Below are positions 52,139 to 61,900 of a stretch of DNA of 64,000 bases, in pieces. This stretch comes from an uncultured Prevotellaceae bacterium (GTDB lineage Bacteria; Bacteroidota; Bacteroidia; Bacteroidales; Muribaculaceae). The notes under the pieces are model-generated. The model saw only the letters and a program-made list of their open reading frames with translations. It did not search any database and had not been told where the DNA came from. A program made the translations under genes and the position numbers. The stretch lies in NCBI GenBank assembly GCA_937898675.1, contig CALEJB010000002.1, positions 1 through 64,000 on the forward strand. Direction: 5' to 3'. How positions within the stretch are numbered: position 1 is the stretch's first letter; each line of letters begins with the position of its first letter.

Positions 52139-52177
52139 CTACGACACCGCCCCGTCGATGGCGGGGCGGTGTCGTAG
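52139..52177. repeat. 16-bp inverted repeat downstream of tonB
   Basis: CTACGACACCGCCCC and its exact complement GGGGCGGTGTCGTAG flank a short loop (one more C-G pair inside). No U-tract on either side, so it may be a terminator of unusual type or an mRNA 3'-end stabiliser. It lies 27 bp past the tonB stop (52204). Confidence 0.7.
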
Positions 52178-52203
52178 AAACTATCGCATTGACGCACAAG
52201 GCA

Positions 52204-53091
52204 TCAATACCAGATGTAGGTAACGTTGCCTATGCCCTGCGTTGTCGTGTTTTTGGGCACCGAGAAACTGGACTTGAGCGCGGCCTGCTCGCAGGCGCGT
52301 TTCATCTCGGGGTGAGAGGCAATGCTGCCCGTGGCACTGATGGCACTGGCCTGGATGACCTTGCCACGCGGGTCAACGGTCACACGCACGGTCACGCGGC
52401 CCGACCACTTGCTGTTGGGATTGGGCTTGGCCCAGTTCTCAAGGGTGTAGCCTGCAAGTCCGTTAATGCTGGGCCTGCCGGCAAAGCGTCCCTCGCTGGA
52501 TGTGCCGTTGGGGTCGCCCTGCTTGCCTCCGCCCGAGCCCTTGCCTCCGCCAAAGGCGTTCTTCACCTTCTTGTCGGTGGCGCTGGTGGTGGCCTGTTGC
52601 TGGGTGTTCACATTCTTGGTCTTGGCTTCCTGCTCTTCGGCATTGGTATGCTTCGCCTTGGGCTTGGTCTCCTGCTTGTCGTTCTGCTTGGTGGGTCCAG
52701 GCTTCTTGGGTTCTTCAACCTTGGGCTTTTTCACCTTTTGCGGCGATTCAGTCTGCTGGGTAACGGTGGGCGGCGTCTTTTGTGTCGCCTCGCCGGCATC
52801 TTCCCTGTCATCGGCTTCTATGTCGGGGTTCTCGCCCTCGTCGGGCGACACGCTCTCGCTGGCGGCCTCCTGTTCGGAGACGTCGTTCATGAGCGCATCG
52901 GGCATATCACCCAGCATCACAAATTCGCCGCCAAACAAGATGGAGTCCTGAGCAAGTTGCGTCAGGTCCTGCCTGTTGGGCACATACTCATACTGCAGCG
53001 AGGTGCGCAACAGCAGTGCCAGCGTTCCAACGGTGAGCAGCAGGGTGAGCAACAGGGCCCAAATACTATTTTTGCGGCGGTCTTCTTGCAT
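52204..53091 (-). CDS. tonB: TonB-family energy transducer
   Basis: 295 aa. One N-terminal membrane helix (about 11-29, WALLLTLLLTVGTLALLL), a long Lys/Glu/Pro/Gln-rich periplasmic linker (about 60-190), a Gly-rich hinge (FGGGKGSGGGK) and a C-terminal domain (about 200-295) with WSGRVTVRVTVDPRGKVIQASAI typical of TonB/TolA-like C-terminal folds. It carries energy from ExbBD to outer-membrane TonB-dependent receptors. It ends the pdxJ-exbB-exbD-tonB run. Confidence 0.88.
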   Translation of the reverse strand: MQEDRRKNSIWALLLTLLLTVGTLALLLRTSLQYEYVPNRQDLTQLAQDSILFGGEFVMLGDMPDALMNDVSEQEAASESVSPDEGENPDIEADDREDAGEATQKTPPTVTQQTESPQKVKKPKVEEPKKPGPTKQNDKQETKPKAKHTNAEEQEAKTKNVNTQQQATTSATDKKVKNAFGGGKGSGGGKQGDPNGTSSEGRFAGRPSINGLAGYTLENWAKPNPNSKWSGRVTVRVTVDPRGKVIQASAISATGSIASHPEMKRACEQAALKSSFSVPKNTTTQGIGNVTYIWY

Positions 53092-53109
53092 CTTATTGGC
53101 GGCGTGGTG

Positions 53110-53610
53110 TTAAGGGTTTTGGGGAACGGGCTCGGTCACGACATTGGATTCAGCAGGGGCGGCCATTGCGGCATCGGCCTGCATCGAGGACTCGCTGGGC
53201 TTGGTGGCCAGGACGATTTTCACGCCGTTGCGTGAGCCCTTGTCCAAAATCTCGACAATCTTGCCGTAGTTCACTTCCTCGTCGGCATAGACGGCGACAA
53301 ACTCGTTGGGGTTGCCGGCTTTGAGTGCTACCATAAAGCCGTCCAACTGCTCGGGGGCGATGGGCAGCAGGTCGGTCTCGCCCTGCTCGTCGGCCTGGGT
53401 GGCATACATGTTCAAGTCCTTGTCGACATAGATGCGCGTGGTGGGCTTGATGGATGTCTGCTCACTGCTCTGCGGCAGATTGACCTCCAGCGCCGAGGGG
53501 AACACAAATGTTGAGGTGACCATGAAGAAGATGAGCAGCAGGAAGATGACATCGGTCATCGATGCCATGCTGAACATCGACAGGGTCTGGTGCTGTCTCT
53601 TGAGTGCCAT
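53110..53610 (-). CDS. exbD: ExbD/TolR biopolymer transport protein
   Basis: 166 aa. A single N-terminal membrane helix (about 17-37) with the essential Asp in MASMTDVIFLLLIFFMVTSTF (D20), then the ExbD periplasmic domain (TRIYVDKDLNMYATQA...FVAVYADEEVNYGKIVEILDKGSRNGVKIVLATKP). It is a component of the proton-driven motor that energises TonB. It sits between exbB (10 bp) and tonB (18 bp). Only one exbD copy is present here; many Bacteroidetes operons have two. Confidence 0.93.
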   Translation of the reverse strand: MALKRQHQTLSMFSMASMTDVIFLLLIFFMVTSTFVFPSALEVNLPQSSEQTSIKPTTRIYVDKDLNMYATQADEQGETDLLPIAPEQLDGFMVALKAGNPNEFVAVYADEEVNYGKIVEILDKGSRNGVKIVLATKPSESSMQADAAMAAPAESNVVTEPVPQNP

Positions 53611-53620
53611 GGCGCGCAGA

Positions 53621-54418
53621 TTATTTTGCCGGCTCGTTGAGCAGGTCCATAAATTCCATTGTCTTGCCCTCGAGCTTGTTCATCACCTTGTTGACGCGCG
53701 AGGTGAGGTAGTTGTAGGCAAACAGCGCGATGATGCCCACGATCAGACCGGCAACGGTGGTCACAAGGGCCTGGTAGATGCCGCTGGCGAGGATGGTCAC
53801 ATTGCTGTTGTTGCCGGCGCTGGCGAGCTGGAAGAAAGCTTGTACCATACCGGTAACGGTGCCCAAGAAACCGATCATGGGTGCGCCGGCGGCGGTGGTA
53901 GCGAGCCACGAGAAGCCCTTCTCGAGATTGGCGACTTCCATGTTGCCCACATTCTCGATGGCGACGAGTACGTCGTTCATCGGGCGGCCGATGCGGGTCA
54001 CGCCCTTCTCAATCATGCGGGAATAGGGAGTATTGGTACTCTTGCACAAGGCGAGAGCCTGGTCGGTATCGCCCTCATGGATAAATCCCTTGATGCGATC
54101 CATAAAGGTCTTGTCCTGACGGCTCGCACGGCCTATGGCAAACATGCGCTCAAAGAAGATGTAGATGCTCACCACGGCAAGCAATGCGAGGGGAATCATC
54201 AGCCATCCGCCGGCCATCGTGAGGTCCCACACCGACAGGTTTTTGACGATGGGCTCGGCAACTTCGGCGGCGGGAGGGGTGGCGGCGGCCACGGCTGTGG
54301 CGCTGTCGGCAAGAACCGCAGCGCTGTCGTTAATCACCTGGGTGGCCGAGTCGGCCATTTGATTCATGGTGTCGATGGCACCCGGTGCTTGAGCGAGAAT
54401 CATGCTAAGGATTGACAT
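53621..54418 (-). CDS. exbB: ExbB/TolQ/MotA proton-channel protein
   Basis: 265 aa. An N-terminal leader with an Ala-rich stretch, then TM1 (about 69-89, LTMAGGWLMIPLALLAVVSIYIFFERM) and two more helices (about 173-195 and 215-238), including GAPMIGFLGTVTGMVQAF, the signature ExbB/TolQ pore helix. With ExbD it forms the proton channel of the TonB complex. It follows pdxJ by 72 bp on the same strand. Confidence 0.93.
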   Translation of the reverse strand: MSILSMILAQAPGAIDTMNQMADSATQVINDSAAVLADSATAVAAATPPAAEVAEPIVKNLSVWDLTMAGGWLMIPLALLAVVSIYIFFERMFAIGRASRQDKTFMDRIKGFIHEGDTDQALALCKSTNTPYSRMIEKGVTRIGRPMNDVLVAIENVGNMEVANLEKGFSWLATTAAGAPMIGFLGTVTGMVQAFFQLASAGNNSNVTILASGIYQALVTTVAGLIVGIIALFAYNYLTSRVNKVMNKLEGKTMEFMDLLNEPAK

Positions 54419-54490
54419 AGTGTATTCGTTGATTTTTAATGAATGTTATTATCGTTGTTCTCTATTATATTTAACGTGTAACCAGCCGGG

Positions 54491-55204
54491 TCATTTCAGG
54501 CATTCCTTGTAAGCCTTAACCGTAGCCTCAAGGCCCATATACAGGGCATCACTGATGAGGGCATGGCCGATGGACACCTCGTTGAGATGCGGCACATGCT
54601 GCTGGAAGAATTTGAGATTCTGCAAGTTGAGGTCATGCCCTGCATTCAGGCCCAAGCCCACGCTGTGGGCCGTCAAGGCCGCAGTCGTGAAAGGCGCCAC
54701 GGCGGCCTCGGGGTCGGCGGCAAACTGGGCGGCAAAGGGTCCTGTATAGAGTTCCACGCGGTCGGCGCCCGTGCGGGCGGCAGCGCGGATGTTGTCGAGG
54801 TCGGTGCCCACAAACAGGCTTGTGCGGATGCCGGCTTCCTTCAGGCGGTCAACGATGCCGGAGAGAAACTCCATATTGGGCTCCACTTCCCATCCGGCCG
54901 ACGAGGTGAGTGCGCCGGGAGCGTCAGGCACCAGGGTGGCCTGCGTCGGCCTTACCGACAGCACCAGGTCCATGAACTGCTCGGTGGGGTTGCCCTCAAT
55001 ATTGAACTCGGTGCGCACCAGCGGACGCAGCAGGAACACATCGTTGCGGCGGATGTGACGCTCATCGGGACGCGGATGCACGGTAATACCGTCAGCACCA
55101 AATCCTTGAATATCTACCGCCACTTGCTGCACATCGGGCAGATTGCCTCCACGCGCATTGCGCAAAGTGGCTATTTTGTTGACATTTACACTCAGGTTAA
55201 TCAT
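54491..55204 (-). CDS. pdxJ: Pyridoxine 5'-phosphate synthase
   Basis: 237 aa, family size. It condenses 1-deoxyxylulose-5-phosphate with 3-amino-2-oxopropyl phosphate in vitamin B6 synthesis. Motifs: MINLSVNVNKIATLRNARG, GADGITVHPRPDERHIRRND (with the catalytic Glu and His region), GADRVELYTGPFA and GLGLNAGHDLNLQNL, LNEVSIGHALISDAL. The start has a -7 box far upstream (55319-55326), so a leader of about 110 nt. The gene is the head of the run that includes exbB, exbD and tonB. Confidence 0.96.
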   Translation of the reverse strand: MINLSVNVNKIATLRNARGGNLPDVQQVAVDIQGFGADGITVHPRPDERHIRRNDVFLLRPLVRTEFNIEGNPTEQFMDLVLSVRPTQATLVPDAPGALTSSAGWEVEPNMEFLSGIVDRLKEAGIRTSLFVGTDLDNIRAAARTGADRVELYTGPFAAQFAADPEAAVAPFTTAALTAHSVGLGLNAGHDLNLQNLKFFQQHVPHLNEVSIGHALISDALYMGLEATVKAYKECLK

Positions 55205-55318
55205 TTCTTAGAATATCATTTGTATGCTAATGCATTCAATTAGGTGTTAGGAACCGCGGATGCCAATTCAAAATAATTCGCCTCATTCGCATTAGCCCCA
55301 CAGGGATACAATAACACG

Positions 55319-55326
55319 CAAAATTA
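55319..55326 (-). promoter_or_regulatory. -7 box of the pdxJ-exbBD-tonB run
   Basis: Minus-strand TAATTTTG with TTGG about 21 bp upstream, a near-ideal -33/-7 arrangement. The 193-bp region between 55205 and 55397 has no gene. Confidence 0.5.
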
Positions 55327-55397
55327 CCCATAATTTCCCACATAGACCAACTCAGGCGTGTGAAAAAATGTTTTTATTCTCCAAATTCCTTGCTCCC

Positions 55398-55937
55398 TCA
55401 CCGCAGGAGGTTGGACATCATGGTGTTCCAGTCACCGAGGTCGGAGACCGAACCAAGCACACCATCGTTGGCCGGAAAGGCGATGCTGTCGTTGAGGGTG
55501 CGGGTGATTTGAGGCAGCCGCGTGTACAGCGCCAATGTGTTCAAGTTATCGTCGATGCGGTAATCCCTGCCCAACTGTTTGAAATCCTCAACAGGGATAT
55601 AGTACAAGCGTGAACCCTTGTTGCACAGATAGATGCGCGAGAAATCCCGCTCGGCGAGTGCCTGAGCGCACTGGAACAAACAGCGCGAGACATCAAAGCG
55701 GTTGAAATTGCGGTCCTCGTCGGGTTCGCCCACATTAAACGAGAGTTCCTTGCCTGAACCAATCCACGGCCGCGTCACCTCTATGTTGATGCCCGCATTG
55801 GCAGGGTCCAAATCCTTGAGTTCGACACGCGAGATGACGCTGCGGCCTCCCTTGACCACGTCAAGCGTGAAAACAGCAGTGGCGATACAAACCGCCAGCG
55901 CCGACACGACGCCAAGGAGGATTATTTTATATTTCAT
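55398..55937 (-). CDS. Exported hypothetical protein
   Basis: 179 aa from ATG 55937 (MKYKIILLGVVSALAVCIATAVFTLDVVKGG), one N-terminal hydrophobic segment, then a soluble periplasmic part with SRVELKDLDPANAGINIEVTRPWIGSG, RCLFQCAQALAERDFSRIYLCNKGSRLYYIPV and a C-terminal DLGDWNTMMSNLLR. The last third looks alpha/beta. I do not recognise a domain. An in-frame ATG at 55964 is possible. Convergent context is absent: it is downstream of the S66 peptidase gene on the same strand (138 bp). Confidence 0.65.
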   Translation of the reverse strand: MKYKIILLGVVSALAVCIATAVFTLDVVKGGRSVISRVELKDLDPANAGINIEVTRPWIGSGKELSFNVGEPDEDRNFNRFDVSRCLFQCAQALAERDFSRIYLCNKGSRLYYIPVEDFKQLGRDYRIDDNLNTLALYTRLPQITRTLNDSIAFPANDGVLGSVSDLGDWNTMMSNLLR

Positions 55938-56075
55938 GCTTTGTGATTGTCTATTTCTATCCATGGTTGCAGGCAACGGGTTTTTAATGACCAATGGCAA
56001 CTATCGTGCCAGCCGGGCGCAAAGCCGTGCTTGCAAAAGATTGCCAAGGCGCGACCTGACAGAAGACTACACAAG

Positions 56076-57074
56076 TCATTTTTCAAAAGTGAGCGTCACG
56101 CCATCGGCGGTAACGGTCAGCGTGGCGGGGCAACCCTCTACCAGGGGATAGTTCCAACTCTCATCATGGCTGGTAGGGAAATCATAGCACACGGGAATGT
56201 TGCAGAGGTTGAACGTCTCGCTCAGCATCTGCAGCATGTCGTAGCCACTCTTTTCGGGCTCATACTCGGTGAAACGACCGATAATCACGCCCTTGACATG
56301 GTCAATCACGCCCTTGAGGCGCAGTTGCTGCAGCATGCTGTTGACGCGCGGCATGCTCTCGCTCACATCCTCGAAGAACAGTATCACATCCTTGTCCTTG
56401 ATGTTGTCACGGTCCAGGAAGTCCCACTCCTTGCTGCCGCCGATGTTGGTGAACACCGACATGTTGCCGCCCAAGACGATGCCGCGGGCCGTGCCAGGCT
56501 GGTTGAGCGGATGGGCAGGAACGGTGTAACTGGGCAGTTGACCCATGAGCAAACTCTTCAACATCAAGTTGATGCTGTCGTTGGCACCGCGGTCGGCCAG
56601 CGCGCCGCCCATGTTGGCATGGATGCTCATCACGCCGCTGGTGACCAGGGCGCTGTGCAACGCAGTGATGTCGCTATAGCCCACCACCCACTTGGGGCAG
56701 CTGTTAAAATCGCTGTGGCTGAGCGGGCCCATCAGCATGGCCGAGCCATAGCCGCCGCGGGTGCAGATGACCGCCTTGATGTCAGGGTCGCTGAGTGCCC
56801 ACAGCAGGTCGGCGGCACGGTCATCGACGGTGCCGGCGTAGGAGTGGCAGCGGTCCAGCGCATGCTGGCCAATGACGGGAACAAACCCCCACTGGCGCAG
56901 GGTGGCAGCCGCCTTGGCTGGTTTGTCGTCGCCCGGCTTGCTGGCCGGCGATATGATGGCCACCTTGTCACCCGGCTTGAGCGACGGCGGCATGATGAGC
57001 GAACAATTGCCACTGGCCAGGGCGCTCGTCGCACACAGCAAGGCGACAATGGCAGTAAAGATGATGCGCTTCAT
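56076..57074 (-). CDS. Exported LD-carboxypeptidase (peptidase S66, LdcA-like)
   Basis: 332 aa with a signal peptide (about 1-20, ...ATSALA). The S66 fold is clear: MPPSLKPGDKVAIISPAS, ICTRGGYGSAMLM, the nucleophile S134 in GYSDITALHSAL, and the C-terminal CYDFPTSHDESWNYPLVEG with the catalytic His. S66 enzymes remove the terminal D-Ala from muropeptides (L,D-carboxypeptidase), usually in the cytosol; this one is exported. It is downstream of a GH3 gene and follows CTCCTAA repeats (57077-57108). Function in peptidoglycan recycling is inference. Confidence 0.88.
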   Translation of the reverse strand: MKRIIFTAIVALLCATSALASGNCSLIMPPSLKPGDKVAIISPASKPGDDKPAKAAATLRQWGFVPVIGQHALDRCHSYAGTVDDRAADLLWALSDPDIKAVICTRGGYGSAMLMGPLSHSDFNSCPKWVVGYSDITALHSALVTSGVMSIHANMGGALADRGANDSINLMLKSLLMGQLPSYTVPAHPLNQPGTARGIVLGGNMSVFTNIGGSKEWDFLDRDNIKDKDVILFFEDVSESMPRVNSMLQQLRLKGVIDHVKGVIIGRFTEYEPEKSGYDMLQMLSETFNLCNIPVCYDFPTSHDESWNYPLVEGCPATLTVTADGVTLTFEK

Positions 57075-57076
57075 AT

Positions 57077-57108
57077 AGTTAGGAGTTAAAAGTTAGGAGT
57101 TAGGAGTT
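57077..57108 (-). repeat. CTCCTAA direct repeats just upstream of the S66 peptidase start
   Basis: On the minus strand, three copies of AACTCCTAA-type repeats lie directly before the ATG at 57074 (AACTCCTAACTCCTAACTTTTAACTCC...). A second array of the same unit in the same relative orientation lies just before the deacetylase gene (62499-62516). Confidence 0.7.
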
Positions 57109-57151
57109 GCAGATGCTAATTGCTTCAATTTGCGATTGGCAATATCTGTCG

Positions 57152-58273
57152 TCATTTCAATTTTTGGGCCAGTCGCATGAGGCGGTCGTGTGACTCCTGC
57201 AGGCGCTGCCAGGGGATGCGGCCCTGCTTCACCAGGTCCACAATCATGTCAACGAGGAGGAACGGCCTGTCGGCCTCGTAGCCCGTGTTGATGTTGTTGC
57301 CCACACACAGCAGGTCGGCGCCCGCATTGATGGCGAGTTCCAGCGCCTGGGGGATGCTGTAGTTGGCGAGAATGGCATCCATGTACAAGTCGTCGGTGAC
57401 GATGACGCCGTCGTAGCCCAACTGCTGGCGCAGGATGCCGGTGAGCGTCTTGTGCGACAGCGTGGCGGGATACTGGTCGTCGATGTTGCGGTTGAAAATG
57501 TGGGCGGTCATGATGACATCGGCCTTGCCTTGCCTGATGAGCGCTGCAAAAGGCTCGAGTTCATATCTTCCCCATGTGCCGGTCACATCCACAAAGCCAT
57601 AGTGCGAGTCGGTGACAGCGTTGCCGTGGCCGGGGAAATGCTTGAGGGTGCACAGCACGCCCTGGCGGTGATGTTCATCGATGAACCAGCCTGCATGGCG
57701 CGCAACCACTTTGGGCATGGCAGAATAGCAGCGCTCATACCTGGCCAGCGCGGGGCTTTGGGGGTTGAGCACATCAACCACGGGAGCTAAGTTGAGGTTG
57801 ATGCCGCTCTCGGCCATTTCGCGGGCTATCAGTGCCGCATAGTGGCGGGTGGTGTCCTCGTTGTCGGTCTCGCCCAGGTGCTGGGCAGTCACCGTGGGCC
57901 GATAGCCGTACTCGGGCTTGAGACGCGCTACCTTGCCGCCCTCCTGGTCGAGGGTGATGAACAGCGGATAGTCAGCCCAGTCCTGCAACTGACTGGTCAT
58001 GTGTGTAAGGCGCTCCTTGCTGGTGACATTGCGGGTGCCGATATCGTGCGTGCCGCTCGTGAGGTCCACATCAAACAGCACAATCGCCCCCACATGCAAG
58101 TCCCGCACATAGCGGGCAGCATCGCAGTCGTCGGTCACGCTGTCGCCCCTGAAACCCACCATGAGCATGCCAGCGGCATAGCGGCGCAGCACCGAGTCGG
58201 CAGGCATTTGCGCCAACAGGCTACCGGCTGTCAACAGCGCGATAGCCAATAATGCGGTCCATCGTTTTACCAT
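57152..58273 (-). CDS. Exported glycoside hydrolase family 3 (NagZ-like beta-N-acetylhexosaminidase)
   Basis: 373 aa with a signal peptide (about 1-21). GH3 domain motifs: LDQEGGKVARL at 108-118, NLAPVVDVL at 161-169, KHFPGHG at 211-217 (the NagZ acid/base loop) and the nucleophile D294 in IVTDDLYMDA. It is about 30 residues longer than cytosolic NagZ because of the leader. Such enzymes release terminal N-acetylglucosamine from muropeptides or other glycans; a peptidoglycan role is inferred from the neighbouring S66 gene. It begins 13 bp after the beta-flower gene. Confidence 0.88.
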   Translation of the reverse strand: MVKRWTALLAIALLTAGSLLAQMPADSVLRRYAAGMLMVGFRGDSVTDDCDAARYVRDLHVGAIVLFDVDLTSGTHDIGTRNVTSKERLTHMTSQLQDWADYPLFITLDQEGGKVARLKPEYGYRPTVTAQHLGETDNEDTTRHYAALIAREMAESGINLNLAPVVDVLNPQSPALARYERCYSAMPKVVARHAGWFIDEHHRQGVLCTLKHFPGHGNAVTDSHYGFVDVTGTWGRYELEPFAALIRQGKADVIMTAHIFNRNIDDQYPATLSHKTLTGILRQQLGYDGVIVTDDLYMDAILANYSIPQALELAINAGADLLCVGNNINTGYEADRPFLLVDMIVDLVKQGRIPWQRLQESHDRLMRLAQKLK

Positions 58274-58285
58274 ATTATGACGATG

Positions 58286-58714
58286 TTATTTAAAGAAATC
58301 AAAGAAATAGTAGCAGGCAATCCAATCGACGCGCACGCCGCGCGCAAAGCCGATGGTCTGCTTGCTGGCATCGCTCACCTTGCCGTCGCTGATGCTGATG
58401 TGGCCCAGCACATTACTCTCGCCGTCACGCACCGTGCCGTCGGTGTTGATGTAACCAATGCGGTTGCCCTGGGCGTCAAAAATCTCGAGCGACTTGACGA
58501 CACCCAGCGCGTTGCCGGCATTGTCGCGCACCGTGCCGTCGGCATCAAAGGCGCCGATGGAGCGGAAGGAGTTGTCGCGCACCGTGCCGTTGCCGTTGAT
58601 GCGGCCGATGCTGTTGAATGCGGCGTCACGCAGCACCTGCGCGCTGGCGCCCGTTGCCATGGCGGCCGACAAGGCCAGCACGGCGGCGATGATGTATAAT
58701 CTTATCTTTTTCAT
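58286..58714 (-). CDS. 5-fold beta-flower family exported protein
   Basis: 142 aa with a signal peptide (1-25, ...TGASA). The mature part is made of short repeats of the pattern xxxG-x-I-x-x-[N/D]G-[T/K]V-R-D: SIGRINGNGTVRDNSF, SIGAFDADGTVRDNAG, RIGYINTDGTVRDGES, LGHISISDGKVSDAS, about 20 residues apart. This is the architecture annotated as '5-fold beta-flower protein' in Bacteroidetes. Ends with ...RVDWIACYYFFDFFK. Function unknown. It precedes the GH3 gene by 13 bp. Confidence 0.8.
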   Translation of the reverse strand: MKKIRLYIIAAVLALSAAMATGASAQVLRDAAFNSIGRINGNGTVRDNSFRSIGAFDADGTVRDNAGNALGVVKSLEIFDAQGNRIGYINTDGTVRDGESNVLGHISISDGKVSDASKQTIGFARGVRVDWIACYYFFDFFK

Positions 58715-58857
58715 TGTCTTGCTGTGTTAGTTGGATGCCTGTTAATGCTTTTTGCCAGTTAGACTGATAACAAGGCGCAAAGTTAAAAGTAATTTCGCAA
58801 AAATCAAAATTTTGTCAAATATCTCCCTTGGAGTGCCCTGTTTCCAAAGATTATCAC

Positions 58858-58865
58858 TAATTTTG
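58858..58865 (+). promoter_or_regulatory. -7 box of the DUF2723 gene
   Basis: TAATTTTG, a full match, about 63 nt before the ATG at 58929. Confidence 0.5.
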
Positions 58866-58928
58866 CAAGTTGCAACATGCACATAATCTAAAAAAAAAAC
58901 GACATAAAACCAATTCATTAAAGAAACG

Positions 58929-61900
58929 ATGAAGAAGTACAAGCTCATCAACAACACGCTGGGATGGCTCATTTTCCTGGTAGCAGCAGTGACCTACCTG
59001 CTGACTATCGAGCCGACAGCCAGTTTCTGGGACTGCCCGGAATTTATCGCCCAAGGTTTTAAAACTGAAATCGGCCATCCGCCCGGCAACCCCATCTTTA
59101 TTCTCGCAGCCAACTTTGCCAGCAAGTTTGCCGGCGGTGACGTGATGGCTGTCGCCAAGTGCGTCAACGCCATGTCGGCCATCTTCAGCGCACTCACCAT
59201 CCTGCTGCTGTTCTGGTCCATCACCCACCTGGTGCGCAAACTCGTCGTGCGCGACGGTGAGGTGGACAAGATGACGTTGGCCCAGTACCTCGTGGTGATG
59301 GGCAGCGGCATTTGCGGCGCGTTGGTCTATACCTGGAGCGACACATTCTGGTTCAGTGCCGTCGAGGCCGAGGTTTATGCCTTCTCGTCGTTCTGCACCG
59401 CGCTGGTGTTCTGGCTCATCCTCAAGTGGGAGGACCAGGCCGACGACCCCGGCAGCGACCGCTGGATTATCCTCATCGCCTATGTGCTGGGCGTCTCGCT
59501 GGGCGTGCATCTGCTCAACCTGCTGTGCATCCCCGCCATCGCCCTGATTTTTTACTATCGCCAGTGCCGCCGCAACGGCAAGGATTCGAACGCCAAGGGT
59601 TCGCTCTTGACGCTGCTGGTCTCGTTTGTCGTTGTGGGACTCGTGCTCTATGGTCTGGAGCCGGGCTTTGTCGAGTTGGGCCAGTACTTTGACCTGTTCT
59701 TTGTGAACACGCTCGGCATGTCCTTCAATTCTGGTGTGCTCTTCTATGCCATTCTGCTTATCGCCGTGCTGGCATGGTGCATCTGGGAATTGTACAAGAA
59801 TGCAAGCAACATGCGCATCAAGCTGTCGTTCGCCCTGGCCATCCTGCTGTCGGGCATGCTGTTCATCGGTGACAACAGGCTCATCCCCGTTGTGCTGTTC
59901 ATCGCGCTGTGCGTCTGGTTGTTCAAATACTGCAAGCACATCCCCGTGCGCGTGTTCACCAACATCGCGCTGTGCATCCTGGCCATCTTCATCGGCTTCA
60001 GCTGCTACGCGCTGATTCTCATCCGCAGTTCACAAAACACGCCGCTTGACGAGAACTCGCCCAACAACACCTTTGCCCTGGCCAAATATCTGAGCCGTGA
60101 GCAATATGGCGAGAGACCGCTGCTGTATGGCCGCACGCTCTACAGCGATGTCATGTACTCCAGCAACGGAGGCCCTGCCATCAAGGAGGGCCGCACCCAG
60201 TATGCTCCCGAGGTCAAGAACAACCCCGATGACCCCGACCGCTACAAGGATATGGGCCCCAAGAAAGAGTTCAAATACAGCCCCGAGCTGAACATGTGGT
60301 TCCCGCGCATCCACGACGGCAGCCATGCAAAAGACTATGACAGCTGGCTGAACGGGCTGCAGGGCACCACAGTAGATGCCACCATCATGGTTGACAATGA
60401 CGACACCCCGCAACGCACCGAGGCCAAGGTCAAGCCCACCATGTTTGAAAACCTCAAGTTCTTCATCACCTATCAGTTGAACTACATGTACTGGCGCTAC
60501 TTCATGTGGAACTTCGCCGGTCGTCAGAACGACATTCAGGGCATGGGCGAAATCACTCATGGCAACTGGATTTCGGGTATCCCATTCATCGACAACCCGC
60601 GCCTGGGCGACCAGAGCCTGCTGCCCAACGACCTGGGCAAGGGCAACAAGGGCCACAACGTGTTCTACCTGCTGCCGCTGCTGCTGGGCATCATTGGTCT
60701 GCTGTGGCAGGCCTACCGCGGCAAACGCGGCATCGAGCAGTTCTGGGTCATCTTCTTCCTGTTCTTTATGACGGGTATCGCCATTGTGCTCTATCTGAAC
60801 CAGACTCCCAGCCAGCCCCGCGAGCGCGACTATGCCTACGCTGGCTCGTTCTATGCCTTCAGCATCTGGGTGGGCATGGGCGTTGCCGGACTGTACGGCA
60901 TCGTGACGGCCTTGCTCAACCGCAAGAGCAACAAGGCCAAGGCAACCGACGAGGCCGCAACGGCCAGCAATAGCGGTGCCCTTACCGCTGTCGCTGCCGT
61001 GGCTGCCGTCATCGGCATTCTCGTGCCCCTGCAGATGGTGAGCCAGACCTGGGACGACCACGACCGCTCGGGCCGCACGGCAGCCCGCGACTTTGGCCGC
61101 AACTACCTATCGAGCCTTGCGCCCAACGCGGTCATCTTCTGCAACGGTGACAACGACACCTTCCCCTTGTGGTATCTCCAGGAAGTTGAAGGCTACCGCA
61201 CCGACGTGCGCGCCGTCAACCTGAGTTACCTGGCCACCGACTGGTACATCAGCCAGATGCAGCGCGCTGCCTACGAGTCCGCGCCGTTGCCCATGCAGGC
61301 CACCAATGAGACCTATGCCTACGATGAGCGCCAGTTCTGCTACTTCATTGAGCCTGACTCGACGCCCACCGAGGCCATCAAGTCGCTTGCCCATCTTTAT
61401 AGTCCCGAGAGCAAGAGCAACACCTATGGATATACCGAAATCCGCTATCCATTGGTTTACATCCCCGTCAATGCCGACCAAGCCATCAAGGCTGGCATCG
61501 TCAAAGAAGAGATGCGCGACAGGGTTCAGTCCTCCATCAATCTGAACCTCCAGCAGATGGGCCCGGGCATGACCTCCAGCCAGCTGATGTCGCTGGATAT
61601 CATCGCCAGCAGCATCGCCCAGGGCTGGAACCGTCCCTGCTACTTTGCGATGACCGTGCCCGAGAGCTACTATCTGGGCCTCACCCCCTATCTGCAGCTC
61701 ACCGGTCTTGCCTATCAGGTGACCCCCGTCGCCACCCCTGGCGGATTGGGCGTTTCCACCGATGTAATGTATGAGAATGTGACCAAGAAGTTCCTGTGGG
61801 GCGGCCTTGACACCGCCAAGCCCGGCTCGCTCTACCTCGACGAGACCATCAGCCGCATGGTGACCACCATCCGCAGCGCTATTATCGACCTCGCCGCCAA

